From CAZHZT01 sp964537285 (GTDB lineage: Bacteria; Bacteroidota; Bacteroidia; Chitinophagales; Saprospiraceae): a stretch of 40,464 nt of DNA. Each line of letters opens with the position of its first letter. Positions within the stretch are counted from its first letter, which is position 1. Location: positions 1 through 40,464 of the forward strand of contig CAZHZT010000039.1 in NCBI GenBank assembly GCA_964537285.1, written 5' to 3'. The notes beneath the pieces were generated by a model. The model was not told the DNA's origin. It did no database searches and saw only the letters and a list, made by a program, of their open reading frames with translations. Shown piece after piece: positions 27,421 through 34,919 of the stretch. The position numbers were made by a program, and so were the translations under genes.

Positions 27421-29130
27421 TTAGGCTAAAAAATCAAAATCATGTTTCAGTGCAATTAATTTTTCTGCCGGATAGCCTTCATGCTCAATACTGCTAAGCC
27501 TCAATTGCTGAAGTGCAAAGAATTCCTGTAAATTTCGAGCATCTATATCCTCTGAAGCAAAATAATCAATGATAAAGCTAAGGGAAAAGGTCAAATAATA
27601 CCGAAGGTTTGAAGTAAGCGTTTGACTTACAAAGCTGTACTTGGCTTCGTGAATAATGAAGTTGCGTGCACGATAAATTCGGGCCAAGTGCCATACCAAA
27701 TGCTTTCTGTGCCGGTCGAGGTAGTTTTTAATCCCTTTTTTGAGGATTTTGTTTTTAAACCTCCACGCTCTATAGGACAAAAGGGGGTAATCTTCATAAT
27801 GGTCATCCCGAATCGATTCCAGACATTCTTCTTCAAGCATACAAGTAATTTTCTCTTCATTAAATTTATTAGTCATTTTCGCAAGCTCATTTTGGAGTAT
27901 AGCCTGATGAAATTCTTTGATGTTTCGTTGAAAATAGACAAGAGCATGGAGGGCTGGGAAAATTTCTTTGATCCGACTAAAGGTGCTGTCTTTTTCATTG
28001 GAAAACAAATATTCAAGACCTATCCAATAATTAATCAACTGATGTTCGAGTTCGACTGCTTCATGACCAAAGCGAAGGTAACGGATGGAAGATTTAACCT
28101 TCTCTTTTGTTTCTGTTTCAATATCCTTGCCTAATATTTTGGGAATCTTATTTTTTAGCATGTTTAAAACCCCATCTCCGTCCGGAAATTTTCCATCCGG
28201 GATGTGTTTTACTTGTGGCATTCCTGCTAAATGTGGACGATCTGTGGGAAAAACCACTGCATTGGGTTGTAAGTCAATTTTATTATTATGATGGGCTAAA
28301 CGAACCAAATCGAAGATCTCAGCAAGTTCCTGCTTGGCTATTTGCAGGGCCGAAAAATGATCCGGAGCCTTTATATTGCGGCCAAGAAAAAGATTGTTCC
28401 GCTTTTCTGAACTGAAATTTTGGACTCTAAATGGCAAACCACTTTTTTGAGGAATTTCACTAACTACTTCCCAATCTGGGGATACTGGCCATTTTTCTTC
28501 TAAAACGGATGGAGAGTATACTTTAAACCAAATAGAATAGTCCACACCCTCTGAAGAAGCAAATTCAACCAGCTTTTGAAAATCTATATCAAACCCTTCT
28601 GATTTTTTTACAAATATGGTATAACAAAAAGAACGAAGGAAACTCTTTGTATATCGCTTTTTCAGTAGTTCAGTAGCTAAAATACCACATAAAGCATTCA
28701 GCTCGTCCAGCTCTGGAAATGGATCCTTTTTTTCTGGTTTTTGAATTAATTCATCAGTTATAGCAAGTACTCTGTTTAAATAGTTGGTATTCTCTCTTAG
28801 GATGGTTCTTGTTGCCGTCCTTATTTTGGGGTAAAGTTCGTTGCAGTTTTCTTTATTGATTTTTTGGAGTAGTTGATGCTGAAAAAAAATTTTATCAATG
28901 GCTATAAAAAGAATCGTATTGTCTTTCTTTAGCAGGCTTAGCGTTTCGTTCTTACAAAACGCTAAGTCCTCATAGCGTTTTATCCTTCCTTCCATGAATC
29001 CATCGTAAACATCCGTAAGCTCTTGAAGCACTAGCCGTGGGTTTAGAACTCTTGCTCGATAACTGTCGATTGTTTCTCTGTGGAGTAGTTCCAATATCCT
29101 TTGGATGAAAAACCTCTGTTTGATCTGCAT
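27421..29130 (-). CDS. HEPN-domain protein (ApeA-like HEPN), candidate RNase
   Basis: 569 residues. I see no known domain in the first ~340 residues, which look mixed helix and strand. Residues ~355-530 have the helical HEPN layout: LEHQLINYWIGLEYLFSN (361-378) with an acidic residue in the helix, and later HLARIYRARNFIIHEAKY, in which R489-N490-F-I-I-H494 fits the HEPN RNase motif (R-N-x3-H). In defence proteins this motif cuts RNA. It lies in a restriction locus between hsdM and hsdS, with a candidate sRNA starting ~60 bp from its start codon on the other strand. Function as a toxin or abortive-infection effector is inference; a few HEPN proteins are not nucleases. Confidence 0.75.
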   Translation of the reverse strand: MQIKQRFFIQRILELLHRETIDSYRARVLNPRLVLQELTDVYDGFMEGRIKRYEDLAFCKNETLSLLKKDNTILFIAIDKIFFQHQLLQKINKENCNELYPKIRTATRTILRENTNYLNRVLAITDELIQKPEKKDPFPELDELNALCGILATELLKKRYTKSFLRSFCYTIFVKKSEGFDIDFQKLVEFASSEGVDYSIWFKVYSPSVLEEKWPVSPDWEVVSEIPQKSGLPFRVQNFSSEKRNNLFLGRNIKAPDHFSALQIAKQELAEIFDLVRLAHHNNKIDLQPNAVVFPTDRPHLAGMPQVKHIPDGKFPDGDGVLNMLKNKIPKILGKDIETETKEKVKSSIRYLRFGHEAVELEHQLINYWIGLEYLFSNEKDSTFSRIKEIFPALHALVYFQRNIKEFHQAILQNELAKMTNKFNEEKITCMLEEECLESIRDDHYEDYPLLSYRAWRFKNKILKKGIKNYLDRHRKHLVWHLARIYRARNFIIHEAKYSFVSQTLTSNLRYYLTFSLSFIIDYFASEDIDARNLQEFFALQQLRLSSIEHEGYPAEKLIALKHDFDFLA

Positions 29131-29152
29131 TTCTAATGGGTTAAAAAAAACA

Positions 29153-29183
29153 TTGACTTTTTTTCCAGATTCTCTTATCTTTG
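29153..29183 (+). promoter_or_regulatory. Bacteroidota promoter for a second candidate sRNA
   Basis: -33 TTG at 29153-29155, 20-nt spacer, -7 TATCTTTG at 29176-29183. It reads away from the HEPN start and toward the hairpins at 29217-29304. Same core and spacing as 25212-25242. Confidence 0.6.
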
Positions 29184-29189
29184 CCGTAG

Positions 29190-29315
29190 ATAAACCATTT
29201 GAGAATAAAGATAAAAAGGCAGGCAGACTTAGTGAGATTGACTCGAAAGAGCGGCATTAAGATTCCCCTGCCTAAGTTATAGGGCCTTCAATTCTGAAGG
29301 CCCTTACTCATTTTT
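29190..29315 (+). ncRNA. Candidate ~125-nt small RNA next to the HEPN gene
   Basis: No plus-strand ORF. A closing stem AGGCAGG/CCTGCCT (29217-29223 with 29267-29273) encloses a hairpin with a GAAA tetraloop (CTC-GAAA-GAG, 29242-29251). A 9-bp hairpin and a T-run finish the unit. Promoter, compact fold and terminator together support a real RNA; I recognise no family. It runs divergently from the HEPN gene and overlaps the 3' end of the truncated RhuM-like gene in antisense. Confidence 0.45.
29281..29304 (+). terminator. Terminator hairpin of the second candidate sRNA
   Basis: 9-bp perfect stem 29281-29289/29296-29304 (AGGGCCTTC/GAAGGCCCT), loop AATTCT, then TACTCA before T7. The T-run is six bases from the stem, so it is weaker than the 25.4-kb terminator. 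Confidence 0.6.
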
Positions 29316-29571
29316 TTCTGTATTCAGTAGAGCCTTCAATGTGTCGTTTGCTGACATCGGCAACTATTCGAATTTTTCGAATAGTTGAATCCTCCTCCAA
29401 TTCTCCGCTCTTAAAAATCTCTTTCAGATGATAATTGATGGTCTGCACTTCCACCCCAAATAGCTCTGCTAGTTTCTTTTGCGTGAGCCAAAAGGTTTCA
29501 TCCTCAAAGCGGATTTCGATTTTGACCGCCCCGTCTTTAGTTCGATAAAATATGATGTTTGATTCGTTCAT
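29308..29571 (-). pseudogene. Truncated RhuM-family N-terminus
   Basis: 87 residues: IIFYRTKDGAVKIEIRFED, ETFWLTQKKLAELFGVEVQ and TINYHLKEIFKSGELEEDST match the start of RhuM-like proteins (usually ~330 residues), which have a helix-turn-helix-like N-terminus. After residue ~68 the match fades and it ends GSTEYRKK at the T-run of the sRNA terminator. The rest of the gene is absent. It lies 6 bp after hsdM and before the HEPN gene. RhuM-like genes often sit in type I RM loci; here only the N-terminal domain remains, and it might still work as a small regulator. Confidence 0.65.
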
Positions 29572-29577
29572 GCTGCC

Positions 29578-31107
29578 TTAATTTAACCCCAGTTCCTTTA
29601 AATAATCCGCCATCTGTCCTTGTACTTCAGACAATTCTTTTTCTAGTCCTTCAATCTTCTCAGCAACAGCCCTCAAGTCTATTTCTTCCTCCTCTTCAAA
29701 GGTGTCTACGTATCGAGGAATATTGAGGTTAAACTCATTCTCCTCGATCTCTTCAAAAGTAGCCACGTAGGAGTACTTGTCTTCAATTACTCCTGGTTGC
29801 AACTCACCTGAATTGAATTTCCTGTAAGTTGAAACAATGGCCTCTATATCCTCTTCCTGTAGCACATTCTGGTTCTTACCTTGCTTATATCGTTGGCTGG
29901 CATCAATGAACAGCACATTGTTGTTGTCTCCTTTACCTCTATTAAAAATTAAGATAGCTGCCGGAATACCCGTTCCAAAAAACAGATTGGCGGGTAGTCC
30001 GATAACTGCTTCCGGTAGGTTCTCTTCAATGGATTTTTGACGAATCTTTCCCTCTGAGCTTCCTCTGAACAATACACCGTGAGGTACCACTACGCCTACT
30101 TTTCCAGACCCTTCGTAAGTGGTCTCGATCATGTGGGAAATAAAAGCCCAATCGCCTTTACTTTTTGGGGGAACGCCTCGCCAAAAGCGGTTATAAGAAT
30201 CAGCAGCAGCACTTTCTGCTCCCCACTTATCCAAGCTGAAGGGAGGATTGGCGACCACGGTATCAAACTTCATCAATTGATCTCCTTCTTTTAGCTTAGG
30301 ATTTCTGATGGTATCGCCCCAGCGAATAGTGGCATTGTCGAACCCATGTAAAAACATATTCATCACGGCTAAAGCCCAGGTGCTCCCATTCGCTTCCTGC
30401 CCATATAAAGAGAAATTATCCGATCCTACTTCTTTTCCTGCTTTGATCAGCAAGGAGCCAGAACCACAAGTCGGATCACATATCCTGGCACCGGGCTTGG
30501 ACTTAGTGAGCTTCGCGATCAAAGTGGACACCTCTCCAGGGGTGTAGAATTCTCCAGCCTTCTTCCCAGCATCTGATGCAAAGTTGGCGATCAGGAATTC
30601 ATAGGCGTCTCCAATGACATCACTCCCGCCTAATACGGAAGGCCTCAAATCCAACTTCTCATTACTAAAGTCAATGAGTAGGTTTTTCAGCCTGTTATTT
30701 TTATCTTTTACATCACCTAGGTTGCTCGAATTAAAGTCTATATTTCGGAAAATGCCCGAGCCATCTTCACTGCTCAACTTGTCCCGGTTTTCCTCTTCCA
30801 GATCATCTAATGCAATGTTGATAAGTTCTCCGATATTAGCCTCGTTCCGGTGCTCGTACAGGTATTCAAAACGGGAGTGGGGAGGAAGGACAAAACGCTC
30901 TTTACGCATGGCCCATTCTGCTCGTTCTTTATCGCCTTTGTACTTCTCCAGGTACTCCTCCATCTTGTCATTCCATACATCCGAAACATACTTGAGGAAT
31001 AACATAGTCAGGATGTAGTCTTTGTATTGCGATGGATCAATTACGCCTCTGAAGGTGTCGCATGCTCGCCAGACGATATTGTTGATGTCTTGTTGTGTCG
31101 TCGCCAT
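29578..31107 (-). CDS. hsdM: Type I restriction-modification methyltransferase subunit
   Basis: 509 residues. HsdM N-terminal helical domain (residues ~5-150), then the SAM-binding motif I D211-PTCGSGSLL and catalytic motif N287-P-P-F290, with the family segment GEFYTPGEVSTLIAKL just before. The NPPF motif and N6-adenine type agree. The C-terminal coiled region (EEEIDLRAVAEKIEGLEKEL) contacts HsdS in this family. Its start shares one base with the stop of the upstream half-S gene (ATGA-like coupling at 31107). It appears intact and should methylate adenine together with HsdS. Confidence 0.95.
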   Translation of the reverse strand: MATTQQDINNIVWRACDTFRGVIDPSQYKDYILTMLFLKYVSDVWNDKMEEYLEKYKGDKERAEWAMRKERFVLPPHSRFEYLYEHRNEANIGELINIALDDLEEENRDKLSSEDGSGIFRNIDFNSSNLGDVKDKNNRLKNLLIDFSNEKLDLRPSVLGGSDVIGDAYEFLIANFASDAGKKAGEFYTPGEVSTLIAKLTKSKPGARICDPTCGSGSLLIKAGKEVGSDNFSLYGQEANGSTWALAVMNMFLHGFDNATIRWGDTIRNPKLKEGDQLMKFDTVVANPPFSLDKWGAESAAADSYNRFWRGVPPKSKGDWAFISHMIETTYEGSGKVGVVVPHGVLFRGSSEGKIRQKSIEENLPEAVIGLPANLFFGTGIPAAILIFNRGKGDNNNVLFIDASQRYKQGKNQNVLQEEDIEAIVSTYRKFNSGELQPGVIEDKYSYVATFEEIEENEFNLNIPRYVDTFEEEEEIDLRAVAEKIEGLEKELSEVQGQMADYLKELGLN

Positions 31108-31682
31108 TATTCCGTTTTTTCTTTAGCCAGATTGATTAATAGATTTTGATAATAGTTCTCTTTATCGATCAGTATTTGTTGGGTTATATTTTTTTCCTTT
31201 TGCCATAGTTCATCCACTTCCAGGATCTGCCTCTGTACGGCTAAAGGGGGAGCCAAAACCTCCAGTTCACCCAAAAGCTTTTTGGGAATCGAAGGTATTT
31301 GACTGCCTCTTGAGAATAACTCTAACTTTCTTTGAGTAGAGGAAGCGTTAATATACCAACGCAAATATTCCGGTATCAAGAGACTCTCATCCACTCGAAT
31401 CACAAAAAACAATGACGACGCCACGGCTCTCCCATATCGTTCATAGTACATACAAGCTCTATTATTGTCGCCTTTAGCAATGAAGAGCAGATCCCTGTCC
31501 TCCAAAAGGTGCTTCTGGGTTCGTTCATCTATCCAAATATCGTTGGACAAAACGGCATCTTTCTTTAGGTTGCCTTCCTGGTCGAAATGCTTACCATGTA
31601 GGTAATAAGCATTCCCAGAAGGATCAGGTTTCTGGTAATAGCCAGTTATGATAGATGTAATATTTTTTAGCTTTTGTATCAA
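31107..31682 (-). CDS. Half-size HsdS-like target-recognition protein
   Basis: 191 residues, about half a normal HsdS. One target-recognition domain (residues ~5-150) ends with GSQIPSIPKKLLGELEVLAP and a short spacer helix APPLAVQRQILEVDELWQKE. No second domain. It is the first gene of the operon and overlaps hsdM by one base. Half-S proteins can dimerise or exchange with a full HsdS to alter the recognised DNA site. Alternatively it regulates or competes with the main HsdS at 25799-26974. Confidence 0.8.
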   Translation of the reverse strand: MIQKLKNITSIITGYYQKPDPSGNAYYLHGKHFDQEGNLKKDAVLSNDIWIDERTQKHLLEDRDLLFIAKGDNNRACMYYERYGRAVASSLFFVIRVDESLLIPEYLRWYINASSTQRKLELFSRGSQIPSIPKKLLGELEVLAPPLAVQRQILEVDELWQKEKNITQQILIDKENYYQNLLINLAKEKTE

Positions 31683-31732
31683 TTCCTAGTACTTTTTCGG
31701 ATTTAATTCAAATAGATTTTATTTTTTAAACA

Positions 31733-31816
31733 CCGAATAACTACTACAAAAGTATAGGCTTGTTACGTGAAATGCAAGGGTGGTGGTAAAAAATATTCCG
31801 AAAAACTACTACAAAA
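31733..31816. repeat. Pair of 19-bp direct repeats at the hsd promoter
   Basis: Units at 31733-31751 and 31798-31816 match in 18 of 19 bases (CCGAATAACTACTACAAAA and CCGAAAAACTACTACAAAA). The first covers the -7 region and start of the operon promoter. They could be operator sites or a duplicated promoter. The rest of 31683-32184 shows no recognisable gene; a 76-residue minus-strand ORF there has no family match. Confidence 0.5.
31747..31777 (-). promoter_or_regulatory. Promoter of the restriction operon
   Basis: On the minus strand: TTG (31777-31775), 20-nt spacer, TACTTTTG (31754-31747). The first gene (half-S) starts at 31682, a ~60-nt leader. No other minus-strand TAnnTTTG was noticed near the HEPN start, which suggests one long transcript. 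Confidence 0.6.
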
Positions 31817-32187
31817 AAGGATTGGTGTGAGCTCAAATAGCTGATTTTTATTAAAATAAGTACTTGGTGTTCTTAGGGGAAGTTTTTTTTAAAATACTCA
31901 AGCTTGCAATTGATGAAGGAAGCGGTAGTGTAGATAGCCACTCAAAAATACTCCCCCTCCCGGAAATTCCTTTCGTTGAACCATTCACCTGACCGACAAG
32001 GAAAGCCATCTTATCTTCAAGGAGCTTTATGGTTGTCACTTTTGAGATGTGTCGAAATGAAAACTCGGATAGAAATACCAAGATTAAGTAAAAGCAGAAA
32101 AGTAGCCTCTGACCATCGGTGCAATTTTAATTAAGGAGATCTTGCCTTTTAGGTCGTAAAGTGATGAGATATAATGGTTGAGGGAAA

Positions 32188-32214
32188 GAAAAAGGGGCTT
32201 CGAAAGAAGCCCCT
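32188..32214 (-). terminator. Terminator after tRNA-Asn
   Basis: Minus-strand stem AGGGGCTTC/GAAGCCCCT (complement of 32206-32214 and 32193-32201) with a TTTC loop, followed by a T-run (A-run at 32188-32193). It lies ~12 bp after the tRNA 3' end. Confidence 0.8.
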
Positions 32215-32225
32215 CTGTTTGTTAG

Positions 32226-32299
32226 CGCCCCCTCTTGGGCTCGAACCAAGGACCTACGGATTAACAGTCCGGCGCTCTAACCAACTGAGCTAAGGAGGC
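32226..32299 (-). tRNA. tRNA-Asn (GTT)
   Basis: 74 nt on the minus strand, starting GCCTCCTTAGCTCAGTTGG. The anticodon arm CTGTTAA gives anticodon GTT; TTCGAGC is in the T loop. The 7-bp acceptor stem is complete (one T-G pair) with discriminator G; CCA is not encoded. Promoter and terminator flank it. Confidence 0.95.
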
Positions 32300-32350
32300 T
32301 TTTTTGCATGGAAAAGAGTTATTTATTTCCTCTCTTCCAAAATGCGAATG

Positions 32351-32381
32351 CAAAGTTATTATATTCCGAACAATTGTGCAA
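32351..32381 (-). promoter_or_regulatory. Promoter of tRNA-Asn
   Basis: Minus strand: TTG (32381-32379), 20-nt spacer, TAACTTTG (32358-32351), ~52 bp before the tRNA. It also shows what a house-keeping promoter looks like in this genome. Confidence 0.6.
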
Positions 32382-32411
32382 TATTTGTGCAAAAATAATT
32401 TAAAAAAAATT

Positions 32412-33338
32412 ATGAGCTTACTCACCGTTGGAACCGTCGCATTCGATGATATTGAAACGCCACTAGGCAAAGCCGAAAATGTAGTAGGGGGCGCCGCTAC
32501 CTATATAAGCCTTGCTGCTGCGCATTTTGTACAGCCTATTCAGATCGTATCCGTCATAGGGGATGATTTTCCGCAGGAAACCCTGGACCTCATGACTTCT
32601 AAGGGGATTAACCTGGAAGGCCTTCAGGTAAAGCAAGGAGAAAAGTCTTTCTTCTGGTCGGGGCGCTATCATGATGACTTGAATACCAGAGATACGCTGA
32701 TCACAGACCTGAACGTACTGGCTACTTTTGATCCGGTATTGCCAGATACCTACAAGAAAACTGATTTCGTAATGCTGGGTAACCTGACTCCTGCCGTGCA
32801 AATGCGTGTAATTGAGCAAATGGAGGAAAGGCCTAAACTGATCGCCTTGGATACCATGAACTTCTGGATCGAAAGTGCTTTGGATAGCCTTAAAGAAGTA
32901 ATTTCCAAAATTGACCTGCTCATTATTAATGATGAGGAAACACGCCAACTTACGGGTGAGTACTCTCTTGTAAAAGCAGCTAAAATGATCCACGAGATGG
33001 GGCCTCGCTTCATCGCTATCAAAAAAGGAGAACACGGAGCACTGCTTTTTTATGATAATGATGTCTTTTTTGCTCCGGCGCTGCCGCTTGCCGAAGTTTA
33101 TGATCCGACCGGAGCGGGCGATACCTTCGCTGGCGGATTGATGGGCTACCTCGCCGGAACGGGCGACCTGTCTTTCGAAAATATGAAAAGAGCGATTATC
33201 TATGGTTCTGCAATGGCTTCTTTCTGCGTAGAGGCTTTTAGTATTGATCGCTTGAAAACCTTGGCTGCCAATGATATCCGGACGCGCGTCCAGCGTTTCG
33301 TCGATTTGGTACGCTTTGATGCGGAATTGCATATTTAA
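32412..33338 (+). CDS. PfkB-family sugar/nucleoside kinase
   Basis: 308 residues from ATG 32412 (MSLLTVGTVAFDDIETP); an upstream in-frame ATG at 32304 would lie in the tRNA promoter region and is rejected. N-terminal GGAATYISLAAAHF is the substrate-side motif; the C-terminal signature DPTGAGDTFAGGLMGYL (near 235-252) has the catalytic Asp in GAGD. It phosphorylates a sugar or nucleoside hydroxyl with ATP; the exact substrate cannot be told from the sequence. It stands alone, with a hairpin terminator (33349-33385) 10 bp after the stop. Confidence 0.9.
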   Translation: MSLLTVGTVAFDDIETPLGKAENVVGGAATYISLAAAHFVQPIQIVSVIGDDFPQETLDLMTSKGINLEGLQVKQGEKSFFWSGRYHDDLNTRDTLITDLNVLATFDPVLPDTYKKTDFVMLGNLTPAVQMRVIEQMEERPKLIALDTMNFWIESALDSLKEVISKIDLLIINDEETRQLTGEYSLVKAAKMIHEMGPRFIAIKKGEHGALLFYDNDVFFAPALPLAEVYDPTGAGDTFAGGLMGYLAGTGDLSFENMKRAIIYGSAMASFCVEAFSIDRLKTLAANDIRTRVQRFVDLVRFDAELHI

Positions 33339-33348
33339 TTATAATATA

Positions 33349-33385
33349 CATATTGAGCGTTTTTTTTAAAAAAACGCTCAATATG
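33349..33385 (+). terminator. Terminator hairpin after the PfkB gene
   Basis: CATATTGAGCG and CGCTCAATATG form an 11-bp stem, extended by T8 facing A7. It is active from either side in principle, and follows the kinase stop at 33336-33338. Confidence 0.7.
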
Positions 33386-33508
33386 CACCCTCTTTTCCAA
33401 CGCTGATCCCGAGCTCATCTCGAAACTTACCATCCCTCTCTCATAACAACTTACAAATAATTAAATAATTTCTGTGTTTTATTTTTAAAATTTAAAACAA
33501 TTTGGTTT

Positions 33509-33516
33509 TATTTTTG
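33509..33516 (+). promoter_or_regulatory. Possible -7 element (TATTTTTG) for dinB
   Basis: Fits TAnnTTTG but no TTG lies at the usual distance. It would give dinB a ~155-nt leader containing the inverted repeat 33542-33660. Confidence 0.3.
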
Positions 33517-33541
33517 AAGTGATTGTTTATTAAATATGCCT

Positions 33542-33660
33542 CAATTCGCATGCTGCAATCGTTGCATCCGGACAAATAGCATTGGTGAGAGACATGCGCG
33601 ACAGCGCATGTCGCTCAATAAAAACCAAGCTGCCGGGCAACGATTGCAGCATGCGGATTG
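33542..33660. repeat. Inverted repeat in the dinB leader
   Basis: 24-bp arms 33542-33565 and 33637-33660 are complementary in 23 positions (CAATTCGCATGCTGCAATCG side). Inside is a second hairpin, 33591-33599/33604-33612 (GACATGCGC/GCGCATGTC). The right arm includes an in-frame ATG (33651), another reason to prefer ATG 33678 as the dinB start. Confidence 0.75.
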
Positions 33661-33677
33661 AAAAACAACTCAACTTC

Positions 33678-34856
33678 ATGTTCGATAGAGCCATATTACA
33701 TCTTGACTTGGATGCTTTCTTCGCATCCGTGGAAATACTGGATAATAGCCAGCTGAAAGGGAAACCACTTATTATTGGCGGTACAAGCGGCCGCGGAGTA
33801 GTTGCTTCTTGCAGCTATGAGGCGAGGCGCTTCGGGCTGCGTTCGGCTATGCCCATGCGCATGGCACTTAGTCGCTGCCCTGATGCTATTGTGCTGCGTG
33901 GGGATATGGATAAATATTCGCGCTACTCCAAGTTGGTAACCGAAGTGGTGGAAGAGGAGGCGCCTTTGTTTGAAAAATCCAGCATCGATGAGTTTTATGT
34001 CGATCTGACGGGTATGGATCGGTATTTTGGTTCGTGGAAATGGTCGCAGGAGCTGCGCCAAAAGGTGATCAAGGAAACGGGCCTCCCTTTGTCTATTGGC
34101 TTATCTGTAAATAAACTGGTGTCTAAAGTTGGAGTAGGGGAGGCCAAACCGAATGGTGCACAGCTGGTGGAAGCGGGCACCGAAAAGCATTTTCTGGCTC
34201 CTTTATCTACCCGGAAAATCCCTTCCCTGGGCAGAGAAACCTATAAAAAGCTTTCTTTTATGGGGGTGCGCATTGTTGAAAAACTGGCAGCAATTCCGGT
34301 GAAATTGCTGGAGCGCGAGTTTGGCAAGCATGGCTTATCCCTCTGGAAAAAGGCGAATGCCATCGATAATAGCCCGGTAGTGCCCTACAATGAGCGTAAA
34401 TCCATCTCTACGGAGCGTACCTTTCAAACCGATACCATCGATATCCGCTTGCTAAAGGATGAAATAACGGCTATGGTGACGAAGCTGGCTTACGAACTGC
34501 GCCAATCTAGTAAGCTGACTTCTTGTGTTACGGTTAAAATCCGCTACACGGATTTTAATACGTACACCAAACAGCGCCGAATTGCCTACACAGCCAATGA
34601 TCGCACGCTCATCGATCATGCGCATGAATTGTTTGATCGCCTCTACGAGCGGCGCCAGCTCGTACGACTCATCGGCATTAAGTTTAGTGGCCTGGTCAGC
34701 GGCAATTACCAAGCCAGCTTATTCGATGATACCGCTAAAGAACTTGAATTGCTACAAGCCATGGATAAAATTAGAAACCGCTTCGGAAAGAATGCCATCC
34801 GACGGGCGACGGACGGTAAACGGTTAACGGTCAACGGTCAACGATTTATCCAATAA
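33678..34856 (+). CDS. dinB: Y-family DNA polymerase (DinB / Pol IV)
   Basis: 392 residues from ATG 33678 (MFDRAILHLDLDAFF); ATG 33651 would sit inside the inverted repeat. Catalytic D10 with DAFF (12-15), CSYEARRFG near 45-53 and SSIDEFYVDL with D104-E105 complete the active site. A little-finger domain covers ~240-360. The end (DGKRLTVNGQRFIQ) is encoded by a GTTAACGG repeat, so the normal C-terminus is replaced, and no beta-clamp box is obvious there. It copies past damage with low fidelity. The next gene is a DnaE-type polymerase, giving a likely translesion cassette like ImuB/DnaE2. Confidence 0.92.
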   Translation: MFDRAILHLDLDAFFASVEILDNSQLKGKPLIIGGTSGRGVVASCSYEARRFGLRSAMPMRMALSRCPDAIVLRGDMDKYSRYSKLVTEVVEEEAPLFEKSSIDEFYVDLTGMDRYFGSWKWSQELRQKVIKETGLPLSIGLSVNKLVSKVGVGEAKPNGAQLVEAGTEKHFLAPLSTRKIPSLGRETYKKLSFMGVRIVEKLAAIPVKLLEREFGKHGLSLWKKANAIDNSPVVPYNERKSISTERTFQTDTIDIRLLKDEITAMVTKLAYELRQSSKLTSCVTVKIRYTDFNTYTKQRRIAYTANDRTLIDHAHELFDRLYERRQLVRLIGIKFSGLVSGNYQASLFDDTAKELELLQAMDKIRNRFGKNAIRRATDGKRLTVNGQRFIQ

Positions 34857-34907
34857 AGGCCGAAGGCCTTTGCCCCCCGTTTCCCGTTGACCGTTAACCG
34901 TTAACCG
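34812..34907. repeat. GTTAACGG-rich palindrome, copy C, at the dinB-dnaE junction
   Basis: CGGTTAACGGTCAACGG units on the left mirror CCGTTGACCGTTAACCG on the right, around AGGCCGAAGGCCT. It codes the last ~14 residues of DinB and ends only ~13 bp before the first codon of DnaE homology. Confidence 0.75.
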
Positions 34908-34919
34908 CATTTTATTATT

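Noticed and set aside
31851..32081. 76-residue minus-strand ORF between the hsd promoter and tRNA-Asn
   Set aside because: No motif or signal, no promoter or start context; kept only as unexplained sequence.
32226..32299. tRNA-Asn as attachment site of an integrated island
   Set aside because: No integrase and no repeated tRNA 3' end was noticed near the restriction locus.
32463..33332. 289-residue minus-strand ORF
   Set aside because: Shadow of the PfkB kinase, which has clear family motifs on the plus strand.
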